This document shows, in pieces, positions 44,778 to 53,817 of a stretch of 64,000 bases of DNA. Position numbers and translations under genes: made by a program. Position 1 is the first letter of the stretch; every line of letters begins with the position of its first letter. The stretch comes from Desertifilum tharense IPPAS B-1220. GTDB lineage: Bacteria; Cyanobacteriota; Cyanobacteriia; Cyanobacteriales; Desertifilaceae. The stretch lies in NCBI RefSeq assembly GCF_001746915.1, contig NZ_MJGC01000099.1:62001-126000 (forward strand), read 5' to 3'. Under the pieces are notes generated by a model. That model saw nothing but the letters and a program-made list of their open reading frames with translations, made no database searches and had not been told where the DNA came from.

Positions 44778-45656
44778 ATGTGGGACTACACCGACAAAGT
44801 ATTAGACCTGTTCTATAACCCCAAAAACCAAGGCGCGATCGCACCCTGCGAAGAACCGGGAATTGCCGTTGTCTTCGGCGAAGTGGGTAGCATTGCTTGC
44901 GGAGACGCGCTGCGACTGCATCTTCAGATTGATATCGCCTCCGATAAAATTCTGGATGCCCGCTTTCAGACCTTTGGCTGCACCAGCGCGATCGCTTCTT
45001 CTTCAGCACTGACTGAACTCATTAAAGGACTCACCTTAGACGCAGCGCTGCACGTCACCAACAAAGAGATCGCCGATTATCTCGGAGGACTACCCGAAGC
45101 CAAAATGCACTGTTCTGTAATGGGACAAGAAGCCCTAGAAGCCGCCATTTATAAGTATCGCGGCATTGAAATCGAACATCACGAAGAAGATGAAGGGGCT
45201 TTAATCTGCGCTTGCTATGGCGTTAGCGAAAACAAGATCCGGCGCGTGGCGATTGAAAATAACCTCACCACCGTCGAACAAGTCACCAGCTACGTCAAAG
45301 CCGGAGGGGGTTGTAGTTCCTGTGCAGCCGCTATTGAAGATGTCCTCACCGATCTCTATAAGGAAGCCAAAACCCTAGCCGCAGAAATTGCCCTGCGCGA
45401 AGCCATTCCCCAACCGCCGCTAACAATCGTTCAAAAGATTACCTTAATTCAGCGCGTCCTCGATGAAGAAGTCCGTCCCGTATTAATGGCAGATGGTGGC
45501 GATGTTGAACTTTACGACGTGGAAGGAAACACCGTGAAAGTTGTCCTCAAAGGGGCCTGTGGTTCCTGTTCCTCCAGTACCGCCACCCTCAAAATAGCGG
45601 TGGAAGCCAGATTGCAAGAACGCGTTCTACCCACCTTAGTTGTTGAAGCCATCTAA
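44778..45656 (+). CDS. nifU: NifU, three-domain Fe-S cluster scaffold
   Basis: 292 residues, full-length NifU. The N-terminal IscU-like scaffold has its Cys ligands in GEVGSIACGDALRL, FGCTSAIASSSAL and MHCSVMG. The middle [2Fe-2S] ferredoxin domain shows CACYGVSE and AGGGCSSCAAAIED. The C-terminal Nfu domain has LMADGGDVELYDV and GACGSCSSSTATLK. It receives sulfur from NifS and supplies clusters for NifH and the FeMo-co precursor. The ATG at 44778 is 56 bases after nifS. Confidence 0.97.
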   Translation: MWDYTDKVLDLFYNPKNQGAIAPCEEPGIAVVFGEVGSIACGDALRLHLQIDIASDKILDARFQTFGCTSAIASSSALTELIKGLTLDAALHVTNKEIADYLGGLPEAKMHCSVMGQEALEAAIYKYRGIEIEHHEEDEGALICACYGVSENKIRRVAIENNLTTVEQVTSYVKAGGGCSSCAAAIEDVLTDLYKEAKTLAAEIALREAIPQPPLTIVQKITLIQRVLDEEVRPVLMADGGDVELYDVEGNTVKVVLKGACGSCSSSTATLKIAVEARLQERVLPTLVVEAI

Positions 45657-45847
45657 GTTCCGAGTTCCGTAGCTTGCTTCCGCGTAGCGGTGTTCCGAGT
45701 TCCGAGATCAAGAAGAGTACGCAATTAGTCAACAATTCCCCTTCATCCCCCCATCCCCCCATCCTCTTCTTCCCCCAACTCCCAACTCCCAACTCCCCTC
45801 TTCCCCCCAACCCCCAACTCCTAACTCCCAATTCCCCTCTTCCCCAT
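45655..45847. repeat. Composite repeat tract between nifU and nifH
   Basis: GTTCCGAGTTCCGTAGCTTG followed by CTTCCGCGTAGCGGTGTTCC (GGAACTC units split by the palindromic insert). Then CCATCCCCCCATCC units and CCCAACTCCCAACTC heptads in reverse orientation. It lies upstream of the nifH 5' region (45848-45963), which ends in AAGGAG before the nifH ATG. Confidence 0.88.
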
Positions 45848-45963
45848 GCTATCTAACCCAAACCCGGTGGAGCGATCGCCCCCAGCGTCTCCTCTACCCC
45901 AGGACTCTTATACCCATTTTTGAACGTTTTAGTCTTTTCGTAATTCATCCAAGGAGCAATTCC

Positions 45964-46875
45964 ATGACTGAGCAAATCAGACAAATCGCATTCTACGGTA
46001 AAGGCGGTATTGGTAAATCCACCACTTCTCAAAATACCCTTGCAGGTCTAGCAGATTTAGGCCAACGGATCATGATTGTGGGATGCGACCCCAAAGCAGA
46101 CTCTACTCGCCTGATGCTGCATAGCAAAGCCCAAACCACGATTCTTCACTTAGCGGCCGAACGCGGTGCTGTTGAAGACATCGAACTCGAAGAAGTCTTG
46201 CTAACCGGCTACAAAGATATCAAATGCGTTGAGTCTGGCGGCCCAGAACCCGGTGTGGGTTGTGCCGGCCGAGGCATTATTACCGCCATCAACTTCCTAG
46301 AAGAAAACGGTGCCTATGAAGACCTAGATTTCGTTAGCTATGACGTACTAGGGGACGTAGTTTGCGGCGGTTTCGCCATGCCAATTCGGGAAGGCAAAGC
46401 GCAAGAAATCTACATCGTCGTTTCCGGCGAAATGATGGCCATGTATGCCGCGAACAACATTGCACGAGGCATTCTCAAGTACGCTCATTCAGGCGGCGTC
46501 CGTCTGGGTGGTTTAATCTGCAACAGCCGTAACTGCGATCGCGAAATTGAGTTAATTGAAGCATTAGCTGCCAAACTCAACACCCAAATGATTCACTTCG
46601 TTCCTCGCGATAACGTCGTGCAACACGCTGAACTCCGCCGCATGACGGTTATTGAATATGCTCCAGAGTGCAATCAGGCCGCTGAATACCGCACGCTTGC
46701 CCAGAAGATCCTCGACAATCAAAAACTCACCATTCCCACGCCCATCTCAATGGATGAGTTAGAAGAACTGCTGATCGAATTCGGCATTCTCGATGATGGT
46801 AAAGCGGTTGAACACCTGGTTGGTAAGACCGCCGCCGAAATTGCCGCAGAAGAAGCATTGGCTGTTGCTAAGTAA
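45964..46875 (+). CDS. nifH: Nitrogenase iron protein (dinitrogenase reductase)
   Basis: 303 residues. The NifH homodimer couples ATP hydrolysis to electron delivery from its [4Fe-4S] cluster to NifDK and also takes part in FeMo-co synthesis. The P-loop is GKGGIGKST (residues 12-20). The cluster cysteines lie in GVGCAGRGI and DVVCGGFAMPIR, and the Arg of CAGRG is the ADP-ribosylation site in species that use that control. AAGGAG (45951-45956) precedes the ATG. It is followed by nifD after 108 bases. Confidence 0.99.
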   Translation: MTEQIRQIAFYGKGGIGKSTTSQNTLAGLADLGQRIMIVGCDPKADSTRLMLHSKAQTTILHLAAERGAVEDIELEEVLLTGYKDIKCVESGGPEPGVGCAGRGIITAINFLEENGAYEDLDFVSYDVLGDVVCGGFAMPIREGKAQEIYIVVSGEMMAMYAANNIARGILKYAHSGGVRLGGLICNSRNCDREIELIEALAAKLNTQMIHFVPRDNVVQHAELRRMTVIEYAPECNQAAEYRTLAQKILDNQKLTIPTPISMDELEELLIEFGILDDGKAVEHLVGKTAAEIAAEEALAVAK

Positions 46876-46983
46876 TCAAGACACCTTCGGGAGGCAATGG
46901 GGAGAGAGCAACACACCCAAGCAAACGCACCTGATTCCCCTCATTGCCCTTTTCTCGACCTACCCACTCACCAGAGGCAGAAC

Positions 46984-48471
46984 ATGACACCTCCCAACGA
47001 TACCCTCGAAGTAATACCCACCCCAGTGGATAAGAAAGCCGTTATTAAAGAAGTCCTAGAAGCCTATCCTGAAAAGGCCGCCAAAAAGCGGGCAAAGCAT
47101 CTGAATGTGCATGAAGAAGGCAAATCAGATTGTGGTGTAAAGTCCAACATTAAATCCGTTCCAGGCGTTATGACGACTCGCGGTTGTGCCTACGCTGGCG
47201 CAAAAGGGGTCGTTTGGGGCCCGGTCAAGGATATGATTCACCTCAGTCATGGCCCAGTCGGTTGCGGCTATTATTCTTGGTCTGGACGGCGTAACTATTA
47301 CATCGGTACCACAGGGATTGATACCTTTGGCACGATGCAATTTACCTCCGATTTCCAAGAACGCGATATCGTCTTCGGCGGTGACAAAAAGCTAGCCAAG
47401 CTACTCACCGAAATGGACGAACTGTTCCCCCTCGTCAAAGGCGTCACGATTGAATCGGAATGCCCAGTAGGGTTAATTGGAGATGATATTGAGGCCGTCT
47501 CGAAGAAAGCGGCTAAAGAGATTGGCAAACCCGTAATTCCTGTACGTTGCGAAGGCTTCCGGGGCGTTTCCCAGTCGTTAGGCCACCACATTGCCAACGA
47601 CACGGTGCGCGACTGGGCGTTTCCCATTGCTGACCAGAAAGCCAAAGACGGAACCTTAAACTTTGAACCGTCTCCCTATGATGTCGCCGTAATTGGGGAC
47701 TACAACATTGGTGGAGATGCTTGGTCTTCTCGGATTTTACTCGAAGAAATGGGTCTGCGCGTTGTGACTCAGTTCTCTGGAGATGGCACTTGGAACGAAG
47801 TGCTACTCACCACCCAGGTGAAGTTAAATCTCATCCACTGCTATCGGTCGATGAACTACATCTGCCGCCACATGGAAGAAACCTACGGGATTCCCTGGAT
47901 GGAGTTTAACTTCTTTGGGCCAACGCATATTGCTGAATCTCTCAGAGCGATCGCGGCCAAATTTGACGAGAAAATCCAAGAAGGTGCAGAACGCGTCATC
48001 GCCAAATATCAAGCCCAAAGCGATGCAGTGATTGCCAAGTATCGCCCCCGCTTAGACGGCAAAACCGTCATGCTGATGGTCGGTGGCTTGCGTCCTCGCC
48101 ACGTCATCCCCGCCTTCCGCGATTTAGGAATGATCATCGTCGGTACAGGCTACGAGTTTGGACACAACGACGACTACAAACGCACCGCCGAATACATCGA
48201 CGATGGCACCATCATTTACGACGATGTTTCGGGCTATGAATTTGAACAATTTGCCCAGCAACTCAAACCAGACTTAATTGCAGCGGGCATTAAAGAGAAG
48301 TACGTCTTCCAAAAAATGGCCCTTCCGTTCCGGCAAATGCACTCCTGGGATTATTCCGGCCCCTATCACGGCTATGACGGGTTTGCCATCTTTGCTCGCG
48401 ATATGGATCTCGCCCTTAACAGTCCAACTTGGGGTTTAGTCAAAGCCCCTTGGAAGCAAACCGAGGAGTAG
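46984..48471 (+). CDS. nifD: Nitrogenase MoFe protein alpha chain
   Basis: 495 residues from the ATG at 46984, preceded by CAGAGG; an upstream in-frame ATG at 46897 would add 29 unlike residues and is rejected. P-cluster cysteines are seen in TRGCAYAGAKGVVWGP, GPVGCGYYSW and ESECPVGLIGDD. FeMo-co is held by the Cys in LIHCYRSMNYICRHME and the His in RQMHSWDYSGPYHGYDG. No insertion interrupts the gene, unlike the nifD element of many heterocyst formers. Confidence 0.98.
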   Translation: MTPPNDTLEVIPTPVDKKAVIKEVLEAYPEKAAKKRAKHLNVHEEGKSDCGVKSNIKSVPGVMTTRGCAYAGAKGVVWGPVKDMIHLSHGPVGCGYYSWSGRRNYYIGTTGIDTFGTMQFTSDFQERDIVFGGDKKLAKLLTEMDELFPLVKGVTIESECPVGLIGDDIEAVSKKAAKEIGKPVIPVRCEGFRGVSQSLGHHIANDTVRDWAFPIADQKAKDGTLNFEPSPYDVAVIGDYNIGGDAWSSRILLEEMGLRVVTQFSGDGTWNEVLLTTQVKLNLIHCYRSMNYICRHMEETYGIPWMEFNFFGPTHIAESLRAIAAKFDEKIQEGAERVIAKYQAQSDAVIAKYRPRLDGKTVMLMVGGLRPRHVIPAFRDLGMIIVGTGYEFGHNDDYKRTAEYIDDGTIIYDDVSGYEFEQFAQQLKPDLIAAGIKEKYVFQKMALPFRQMHSWDYSGPYHGYDGFAIFARDMDLALNSPTWGLVKAPWKQTEE

Positions 48472-48567
48472 ATGAGGTGAGTGAGTAGATGCAATCCTCA
48501 CCATCTACTCACAAGCCCCCTTGTACGCTACGCTATCCCCCCCCCGACCCACACAGGAGAGAAAGTC

Positions 48568-50103
48568 ATGGCTCAGAATGTTGACCAAATTAAAGACCAC
48601 GTAGAACTCTTTCACCAGCCGGAATATCAGGAACTGTTTAAAGTTAAAAAGCAATTTGAAGATTGCCACAGTGCCGAAGAAGTCGCAAGAGTTGCAGAAT
48701 GGACGAAAAGCTGGGAATATCGCGAAAAGAACTTTGCTCGCGAAGCCCTCACCATTAACCCAGCGAAAGCTTGTCAGCCCCTCGGTGCAATTTTTGCGGC
48801 CTCTGGATTTGAAGGTACTCTGCCCTTTGTACATGGTTCCCAAGGTTGCGTTGCTTACTTCCGCACTCACTTAACCCGCCACTTTAAAGAACCCTTCTCG
48901 GCGGTTTCCTCTTCGATGACTGAAGATGCGGCGGTATTTGGCGGCCTGCAAAACATGATTGATGGTCTGGCGAACTCCTACGAGTTGTACAAGCCGAAGA
49001 TGATTGCCATGTGTACGACTTGCATGGCTGAGGTGATTGGAGATGACTTGCAAGCGTTCATCAAAACCTCAAAAGAAAAAGGCTCGATTCCTGAAGATTT
49101 CCCAGTCCCCTATGCCCATACGCCTAGCTTTGTCGGTTCCCACATTACGGGATATGACAATATGCTTAAGGGGATTTTGACCAATCTCACCGAAGGCAAG
49201 AAGACGGAAACCACTAACGGGAAATGGAACTTTATTCCCGGCTTTGATACTTACACGGCGAATAACCGCGAACTGCGTCGGATTCTTGATTTATTTGGCA
49301 TTGACCATACGGTGTTGGCGGATAACTCTGATACGTTTGATTCTCCGAATGAAGGCGAATTTGTGATGTATCAGGGCAAGACTACCCTAGAAGAAGCCGC
49401 AGATTCGATTAATGCTGAAGGCACGATCGCGCTACAAGCCTACTCTACGATCAAGACGCGGGAATATATTCAAAAAGAGTGGAATCAACAAGCCACCGTT
49501 CTGCGCCCCTTCGGAATTCAAGGCACCGACCAGTTCTTGCAAAAACTCTCGGAAATTAGCGGTAAACCGATTCCCAGAGAACTCGAAATTGAACGCGGCC
49601 GTACTGTTGATGCGATGACGGATTCTCAAGCCTGGATTCATGGTAAGAGTGTAGCTCTGTATGGCGATCCCGATTTGGTCTATGGTTTGGTGGGCTTCTT
49701 GCTCGAACTGGGTGCAGAACCGACTCACATTGTTGTCACCAATAGCAATGAAGTGTTTGAAGCTGAACTGCAAGCGCTGCTGGATTCTAGCCAGTACGGA
49801 GCAAATGCCAAGATTTGGGGCGGTAAAGACCTGTGGCATCTGCGATCGCTAATGTTCACTGAGCCTGTAGATTTGTTGATTGGGAATTCCTACGGAAAAT
49901 ACCTCTGGCGCGATACCAAAACGCCCCTCGCCCGCATTGGCTATCCCATCTTTGACCGCCATCACCTGCATCGCTATTCCACATTAGGCTATGCTGGGGC
50001 GCTTAATTGGCTCAACTGGATTATTAACACGATCCTCGACGATCTCGATCGCAATACCATTATTCCGTCTAAAACTGACATCTCCTACGACTTGATCCGT
50101 TAA
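48568..50103 (+). CDS. nifK: Nitrogenase MoFe protein beta chain
   Basis: 511 residues from the ATG at 48568, which follows CAGGAGAG; the upstream ATG at 48481 lacks a site and adds non-homologous residues. The P-cluster cysteines lie in AKACQPLGAIFAASGF, HGSQGCVAYFRTH and CTTCMAEVIGDDL. It pairs with NifD in the alpha2-beta2 enzyme. The stop TAA is followed by a hairpin repeat and the Mo-nitro_C gene. Confidence 0.98.
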   Translation: MAQNVDQIKDHVELFHQPEYQELFKVKKQFEDCHSAEEVARVAEWTKSWEYREKNFAREALTINPAKACQPLGAIFAASGFEGTLPFVHGSQGCVAYFRTHLTRHFKEPFSAVSSSMTEDAAVFGGLQNMIDGLANSYELYKPKMIAMCTTCMAEVIGDDLQAFIKTSKEKGSIPEDFPVPYAHTPSFVGSHITGYDNMLKGILTNLTEGKKTETTNGKWNFIPGFDTYTANNRELRRILDLFGIDHTVLADNSDTFDSPNEGEFVMYQGKTTLEEAADSINAEGTIALQAYSTIKTREYIQKEWNQQATVLRPFGIQGTDQFLQKLSEISGKPIPRELEIERGRTVDAMTDSQAWIHGKSVALYGDPDLVYGLVGFLLELGAEPTHIVVTNSNEVFEAELQALLDSSQYGANAKIWGGKDLWHLRSLMFTEPVDLLIGNSYGKYLWRDTKTPLARIGYPIFDRHHLHRYSTLGYAGALNWLNWIINTILDDLDRNTIIPSKTDISYDLIR

Positions 50104-50124
50104 TGTCGGTGCGGATGCGAAGAC

Positions 50125-50165
50125 AAACCGGGTTCTGGGTTGCCGAACCCCAATCAACCCGGTTT
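50125..50165. repeat. Hairpin repeat after nifK
   Basis: AAACCGGGTT (50125-50134) is the perfect reverse complement of AACCCGGTTT (50156-50165), with 21 bases between that pair partly (TGGGTT with AACCCC-type bases). It may stabilise the nifHDK mRNA 3' end or attenuate read-through. It also argues that the following gene starts after it. Confidence 0.65.
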
Positions 50166-50195
50166 CTCGTTACCTTTATTCTTCCCTCTTGCGCT

Positions 50196-50510
50196 ATGGT
50201 GACGATTTTCCCCAAACGCTTCCCGTTGTGGAGTCTCCCAAGACAACAGCCCCTCGATTGGTTAGCCCCGGCGCGTCAATGGCTGAATCAGATTGAATTC
50301 CACAACCCTCAACTGGCTCATCAAGTCTGCCAAATTATCCCTAGCCGCTGTGCTTTTGAAAGAGATATTACTCTGTTTGGTCAGACTTACCACATTCAAG
50401 CCCTGTGCAAACTCAACCCCCTCTATAACGAATTGGCGTATTTGCGTCTTCGGGCCCTTACCTATCTCGCTGATGAATGCGGCGAAGAGGTCACGAAGTA
50501 TATAGCTTAG
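50196..50510 (+). CDS. Mo-dependent nitrogenase C-terminal domain (Mo-nitro_C) protein
   Basis: 104 residues from the ATG at 50196; a start at 50103 overlapping the nifK stop would add 31 residues that read through the hairpin repeat, so it is less likely. The family signature is LAPARQWLNQIEFHNPQLAH, then IPSRCAFERDITLFG and LCKLNPLYNELAYLRLRALT followed by YLADECGEE. Such small proteins are common in diazotrophic cyanobacteria, often near nifK or nifE. Their role is unproven. Confidence 0.85.
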   Translation: MVTIFPKRFPLWSLPRQQPLDWLAPARQWLNQIEFHNPQLAHQVCQIIPSRCAFERDITLFGQTYHIQALCKLNPLYNELAYLRLRALTYLADECGEEVTKYIA

Positions 50511-50555
50511 TCTCTTTCCTACCTCCTTATCCACCCATCATCTAGGGCCCCGGCC

Positions 50556-53432
50556 ATGAAAATGACCCAAGGCAAAATTAAAGAACTGCTGACTGAACCG
50601 GGTTGCGAACACAACCACCAGAAGCACGGAGACAAGAAAAATAAAGCCTGTACCCAACAAGCGCAACCCGGTGCAGCGCAAGGGGGCTGTGCCTTTGATG
50701 GCGCGATGATTGCCCTCGTTCCGATTACGGATGCGGCTCATTTAGTTCACGGTCCGATTGCTTGTGCGGGGAATTCCTGGGGCAGTCGCGGCAGTCTTTC
50801 CTCTGGCCCTTTGCTCTATAAGATGGGGTTCACGACCGATTTATCCGAAAATGATGTGATTTTTGGCGGTGAAAAGCGCCTGTATCAATCTATTTTGGAA
50901 GTCCAACAGCGCTATCAACCCGCCGCAATTTTTGTCTATTCCACCTGCGTTACTGCTTTAATTGGCGATGACTTGGATGCGGTGTGTCAAAAGGCGGCGA
51001 AAAAGACGGGGACGCCGATTATTCCGGTGAATTCTCCTGGTTTTATTGGTAGCAAGAACTTGGGAAATCGGGTAGGGGGCGAAGCCTTACTGGAATATGT
51101 GGTGGGTACCGCAGAACCGGAATATACGACGCCCTACGATATTAATTTGATTGGGGAATATAACATTGCCGGGGAATTGTGGAATGTTTTACCCCTATTT
51201 GAAAAGCTAGGGATTCGAGTTCTTGCGAAAATTACGGGCGATGCTCGTTACCAAGAAATCGCCTATGCCCATCGCGCCAAACTCAACGTGATGATTTGTT
51301 CTAAAGCGTTGATTAATATGGCCCGCAAGATGGAAGAACGCTATGGCATTCCTTACATTGAGGAGTCGTTCTACGGTGTTGAGGATATGAATCGCTGTTT
51401 GCGAAATGTGGCGCTAAAGTTGGGCGATGCGGATTTGCAAGACCGGGTAGAATGCCTGATTGCAGAGGAAACGGCAACTTTAGATCGCACCTTAGCACCC
51501 TATCGCGATCGCCTGCAAGGAAAGCGGGTGGTTCTCTATACGGGCGGCGTTAAAAGTTGGTCGATTGTCTCAGCCGCGAAGGACTTGGGGATGCAGGTGG
51601 TAGCCACCAGTACCAAGAAAAGCACGGAAGAAGATAAGGCGCGGATTAAACTCTTGCTCGGTCAAGATGGGATTATGTTGGAAAAGGGCAACGCTCAGGA
51701 ATTGCTGCGCGTCATTGCCCAAACCAACGCTGATATGCTGATTGCAGGCGGACGCAACCAATACACCGCCCTAAAAGCCAGAATTCCCTTTTTAGATATT
51801 AACCAGGAACGCCATCATTCCTATGCCGGGTATGCAGGCATGGTGGAAATGGCGCGAGAGTTGGAAGAAGCCCTCTACAGTCCCATCTGGCAGCAAGTGC
51901 GGCAGGTAGCCCCTTGGGAAGAGAGTGCTGAGTGTAAAGTGCTGAGTGCTTCTCTAAGTGCTGAGTGTAAAGTGCTGAGTGCTGAGTGGGAAGAGAGTGA
52001 GAAGTTAGCAGCAAAGTCTCCATCCCCCCACCCTCTTCCTTACTCGGAACTTGGAACTCGGAACTTTGCACTCCTTTCCCCCCACCCTCCTACTCAAATT
52101 GTGACTCCGAAAAAGGCGATCGCAATTAATCCTCTCAAACAAAGCCAACCTTTGGGGGCGGCGCTGGCTTTCTTGGGAATTCAGGGGATGATGCCTTTAT
52201 TTCACGGTTCCCAAGGCTGTACGGCGTTTGCCAAAGTCATGCTAGTGCGGCATTTCCGGGAAGCTATTCCCCTCGCAACGACGGCGATGACGGAAGTTAC
52301 CACGATTTTAGGTGGGGAAGAGAATGTCGAACAGGCAATTCTGACGATTGTGGAGAAGTTTAAGCCAGAAATCATTGGATTATGCACCACTGGGCTAACG
52401 GAAACCCGTGGGGATGATATGGAAAGAATTCTGCGCGAGTTCCGCAAACGCCAGCCTCAGCTATTGAGTCAGACTCCCACAGATGAGGAGTTGCCGATTG
52501 TATTGGTTTCTACAGCAGACTTTAAAGGCTCGTTGCAAGATGGGTTTGCGGCGGCAGTGGAAGGTTTAGTGAAGGAACTGCCCCTGGTTAACTCTGCTAG
52601 ACCCGATCAAATTACCATTTTAGCCGGGCCTGCCCTCACTCCAGGCGACGTGCAAGAACTCAAGGATGCGATCGCAGCGTTTGGCCTAACTGCTATTATT
52701 GTCCCCGATCTGTCGGACTCTTTGGATGGTCATTTAGAAGATAGCTACAGCGCGGTGACGGCGGGAGGAACCACCGTTGCTCAGTTACGCAATATTGGGC
52801 GTTCTGTCTATACCTTCGCTATCGGGGAAAGTATGCGAACAGCCGCCGATATCCTCGAACAGCGCTTTGGCATTCCCTACGAGGTTTTCCCCCAACTGAC
52901 TGGGTTAGAGGCGGTCGATCGATTTTTGCAGGCTTTAAGCGATTTGAGTGGGGTAGACGTGCCAGACACGTACCGCAGAATGCGCCGCCAGTTGCAAGAT
53001 GCCATGCTCGATACTCACTTCTATTTAGGTCGCAAGCGGGTATCTTTGGCCCTAGAACCGGATTTACTGTACTCCATTGCTTGGTGGTTGCACTTCATGG
53101 GGGCAGAAATTCACGCCGCAGTCACCACCACCAAATCTCCTTTATTGGAAAATTTGCCGATTGAAACCGTGACGATTGGCGATTTAGATGACTTTGAGCA
53201 ACTCGCCGTGGGAAGTGATTTGCTGATTGCGAATTCCAACGCCAGCGCGATCGCTCATCGTCTCAATATACCCCTCTATCGCCTCGGATTTCCAATCTTT
53301 GACCGCTTGGGTAACGGCCAACGCACCACCATTGGCTATCGCGGCACTATGCAGCTTTTGTTTGAGATTGGCAACTTATTTTTAGAGATGGAAACGGAGA
53401 AGCACCATGAAAATAGCCTTCGCCACCAATGA
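50556..53432 (+). CDS. nifEN: Fused NifE-NifN scaffold protein
   Basis: 958 residues in one open frame. NifEN is the alpha2-beta2 scaffold on which the FeMo-co precursor matures; normally two genes encode it. Residues 1 to about 456 are NifE, with GCAFDGAMIALVPITDAAHL, PIACAGNSW and VYSTCVTALIGDDLDAVC. Residues about 516-958 are NifN, with INPLKQSQPLGAALAFLG, FHGSQGCTAFAKV and GLCTTGLTETRGDDMER. Between them lies a ~60-residue linker (SAECKVLSASLSAECKVLSA and a Pro/Ser-rich part) translated from intergenic-type repeat DNA. A GTG at 52101 could be a relict nifN start but has no Shine-Dalgarno. The 3' end overlaps nifX by 26 bases. Confidence 0.93.
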   Translation: MKMTQGKIKELLTEPGCEHNHQKHGDKKNKACTQQAQPGAAQGGCAFDGAMIALVPITDAAHLVHGPIACAGNSWGSRGSLSSGPLLYKMGFTTDLSENDVIFGGEKRLYQSILEVQQRYQPAAIFVYSTCVTALIGDDLDAVCQKAAKKTGTPIIPVNSPGFIGSKNLGNRVGGEALLEYVVGTAEPEYTTPYDINLIGEYNIAGELWNVLPLFEKLGIRVLAKITGDARYQEIAYAHRAKLNVMICSKALINMARKMEERYGIPYIEESFYGVEDMNRCLRNVALKLGDADLQDRVECLIAEETATLDRTLAPYRDRLQGKRVVLYTGGVKSWSIVSAAKDLGMQVVATSTKKSTEEDKARIKLLLGQDGIMLEKGNAQELLRVIAQTNADMLIAGGRNQYTALKARIPFLDINQERHHSYAGYAGMVEMARELEEALYSPIWQQVRQVAPWEESAECKVLSASLSAECKVLSAEWEESEKLAAKSPSPHPLPYSELGTRNFALLSPHPPTQIVTPKKAIAINPLKQSQPLGAALAFLGIQGMMPLFHGSQGCTAFAKVMLVRHFREAIPLATTAMTEVTTILGGEENVEQAILTIVEKFKPEIIGLCTTGLTETRGDDMERILREFRKRQPQLLSQTPTDEELPIVLVSTADFKGSLQDGFAAAVEGLVKELPLVNSARPDQITILAGPALTPGDVQELKDAIAAFGLTAIIVPDLSDSLDGHLEDSYSAVTAGGTTVAQLRNIGRSVYTFAIGESMRTAADILEQRFGIPYEVFPQLTGLEAVDRFLQALSDLSGVDVPDTYRRMRRQLQDAMLDTHFYLGRKRVSLALEPDLLYSIAWWLHFMGAEIHAAVTTTKSPLLENLPIETVTIGDLDDFEQLAVGSDLLIANSNASAIAHRLNIPLYRLGFPIFDRLGNGQRTTIGYRGTMQLLFEIGNLFLEMETEKHHENSLRHQ
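51921..52085. repeat. Intergenic-type repeat modules inside nifEN
   Basis: GAGTGCTGAGTGTAAAGTGC then TGAGTGC appears twice, followed by CTCATCC-like CCCCCCACCCTCTTCC units and ACTCGGAACTTGGAACTCGG then AACTTTGCACTC. The same modules fill the spacers listed elsewhere, for example 10225-10340 and 15875-15930. Here they remain in an open reading frame. Confidence 0.92.
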
Positions 53433-53814
53433 TTTGATTCACATTAATGCTCATTTCGGGTGGGCTAAACAACTCGCCGTCTATGATGTCACCCCCCAAG
53501 GCTTCCAGTTTATCGAAACGCTTGAATTTGCTGGCGACCTCAAAGAAGACGGGAACGAAGACAAATTAGTCCCAAAACTCGAAGCCCTAGCAGATTGCAC
53601 GATTGTTTATGTTTCTGCCATTGGGGGAAGCGCCGCCGCCCGCCTGATTCGCCGGAACGTTACCCCCATTAAAGCCAATAGCGAGGATGACGAAATTATT
53701 GAAATTCTCAATAAATTAGTCCAAACCCTCAACGGCAATCCTCCCCCCTGGTTACGCAAAGTCTTGAAACAGCAATCCCACACCCTGGATGAATTAGAAG
53801 AAGTAACGGTATAA
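53407..53814 (+). CDS. nifX: NifX, FeMo-co precursor carrier
   Basis: 135 residues. NifX binds NifB-co and the precursor in transit between NifB and NifEN. MKIAFATNDLIHINAHFGWA and YVSAIGGSAAARLIRRNVTP are the NifX/NafY fold blocks. The ATG lies inside the end of nifEN, so translation is coupled. The DUF269 gene starts four bases after the stop. Confidence 0.96.
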   Translation: MKIAFATNDLIHINAHFGWAKQLAVYDVTPQGFQFIETLEFAGDLKEDGNEDKLVPKLEALADCTIVYVSAIGGSAAARLIRRNVTPIKANSEDDEIIEILNKLVQTLNGNPPPWLRKVLKQQSHTLDELEEVTV

Positions 53815-53817
53815 CAG

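Noticed and set aside
46897..46983. N-terminal extension of nifD from ATG 46897
   Set aside because: The extra 29 residues do not resemble NifD; ATG 46984 has a purine-rich site and the normal NifD length.
41689..48471. Developmental excision elements in fdxN or nifD (as in heterocyst formers)
   Set aside because: Both genes are continuous and no recombinase gene is present in the window.
52101..53432. Separate nifN gene starting at GTG 52101
   Set aside because: No Shine-Dalgarno precedes the GTG, the upstream frame is open without a stop back into nifE, and nifE has no stop of its own. Internal initiation cannot be fully excluded.
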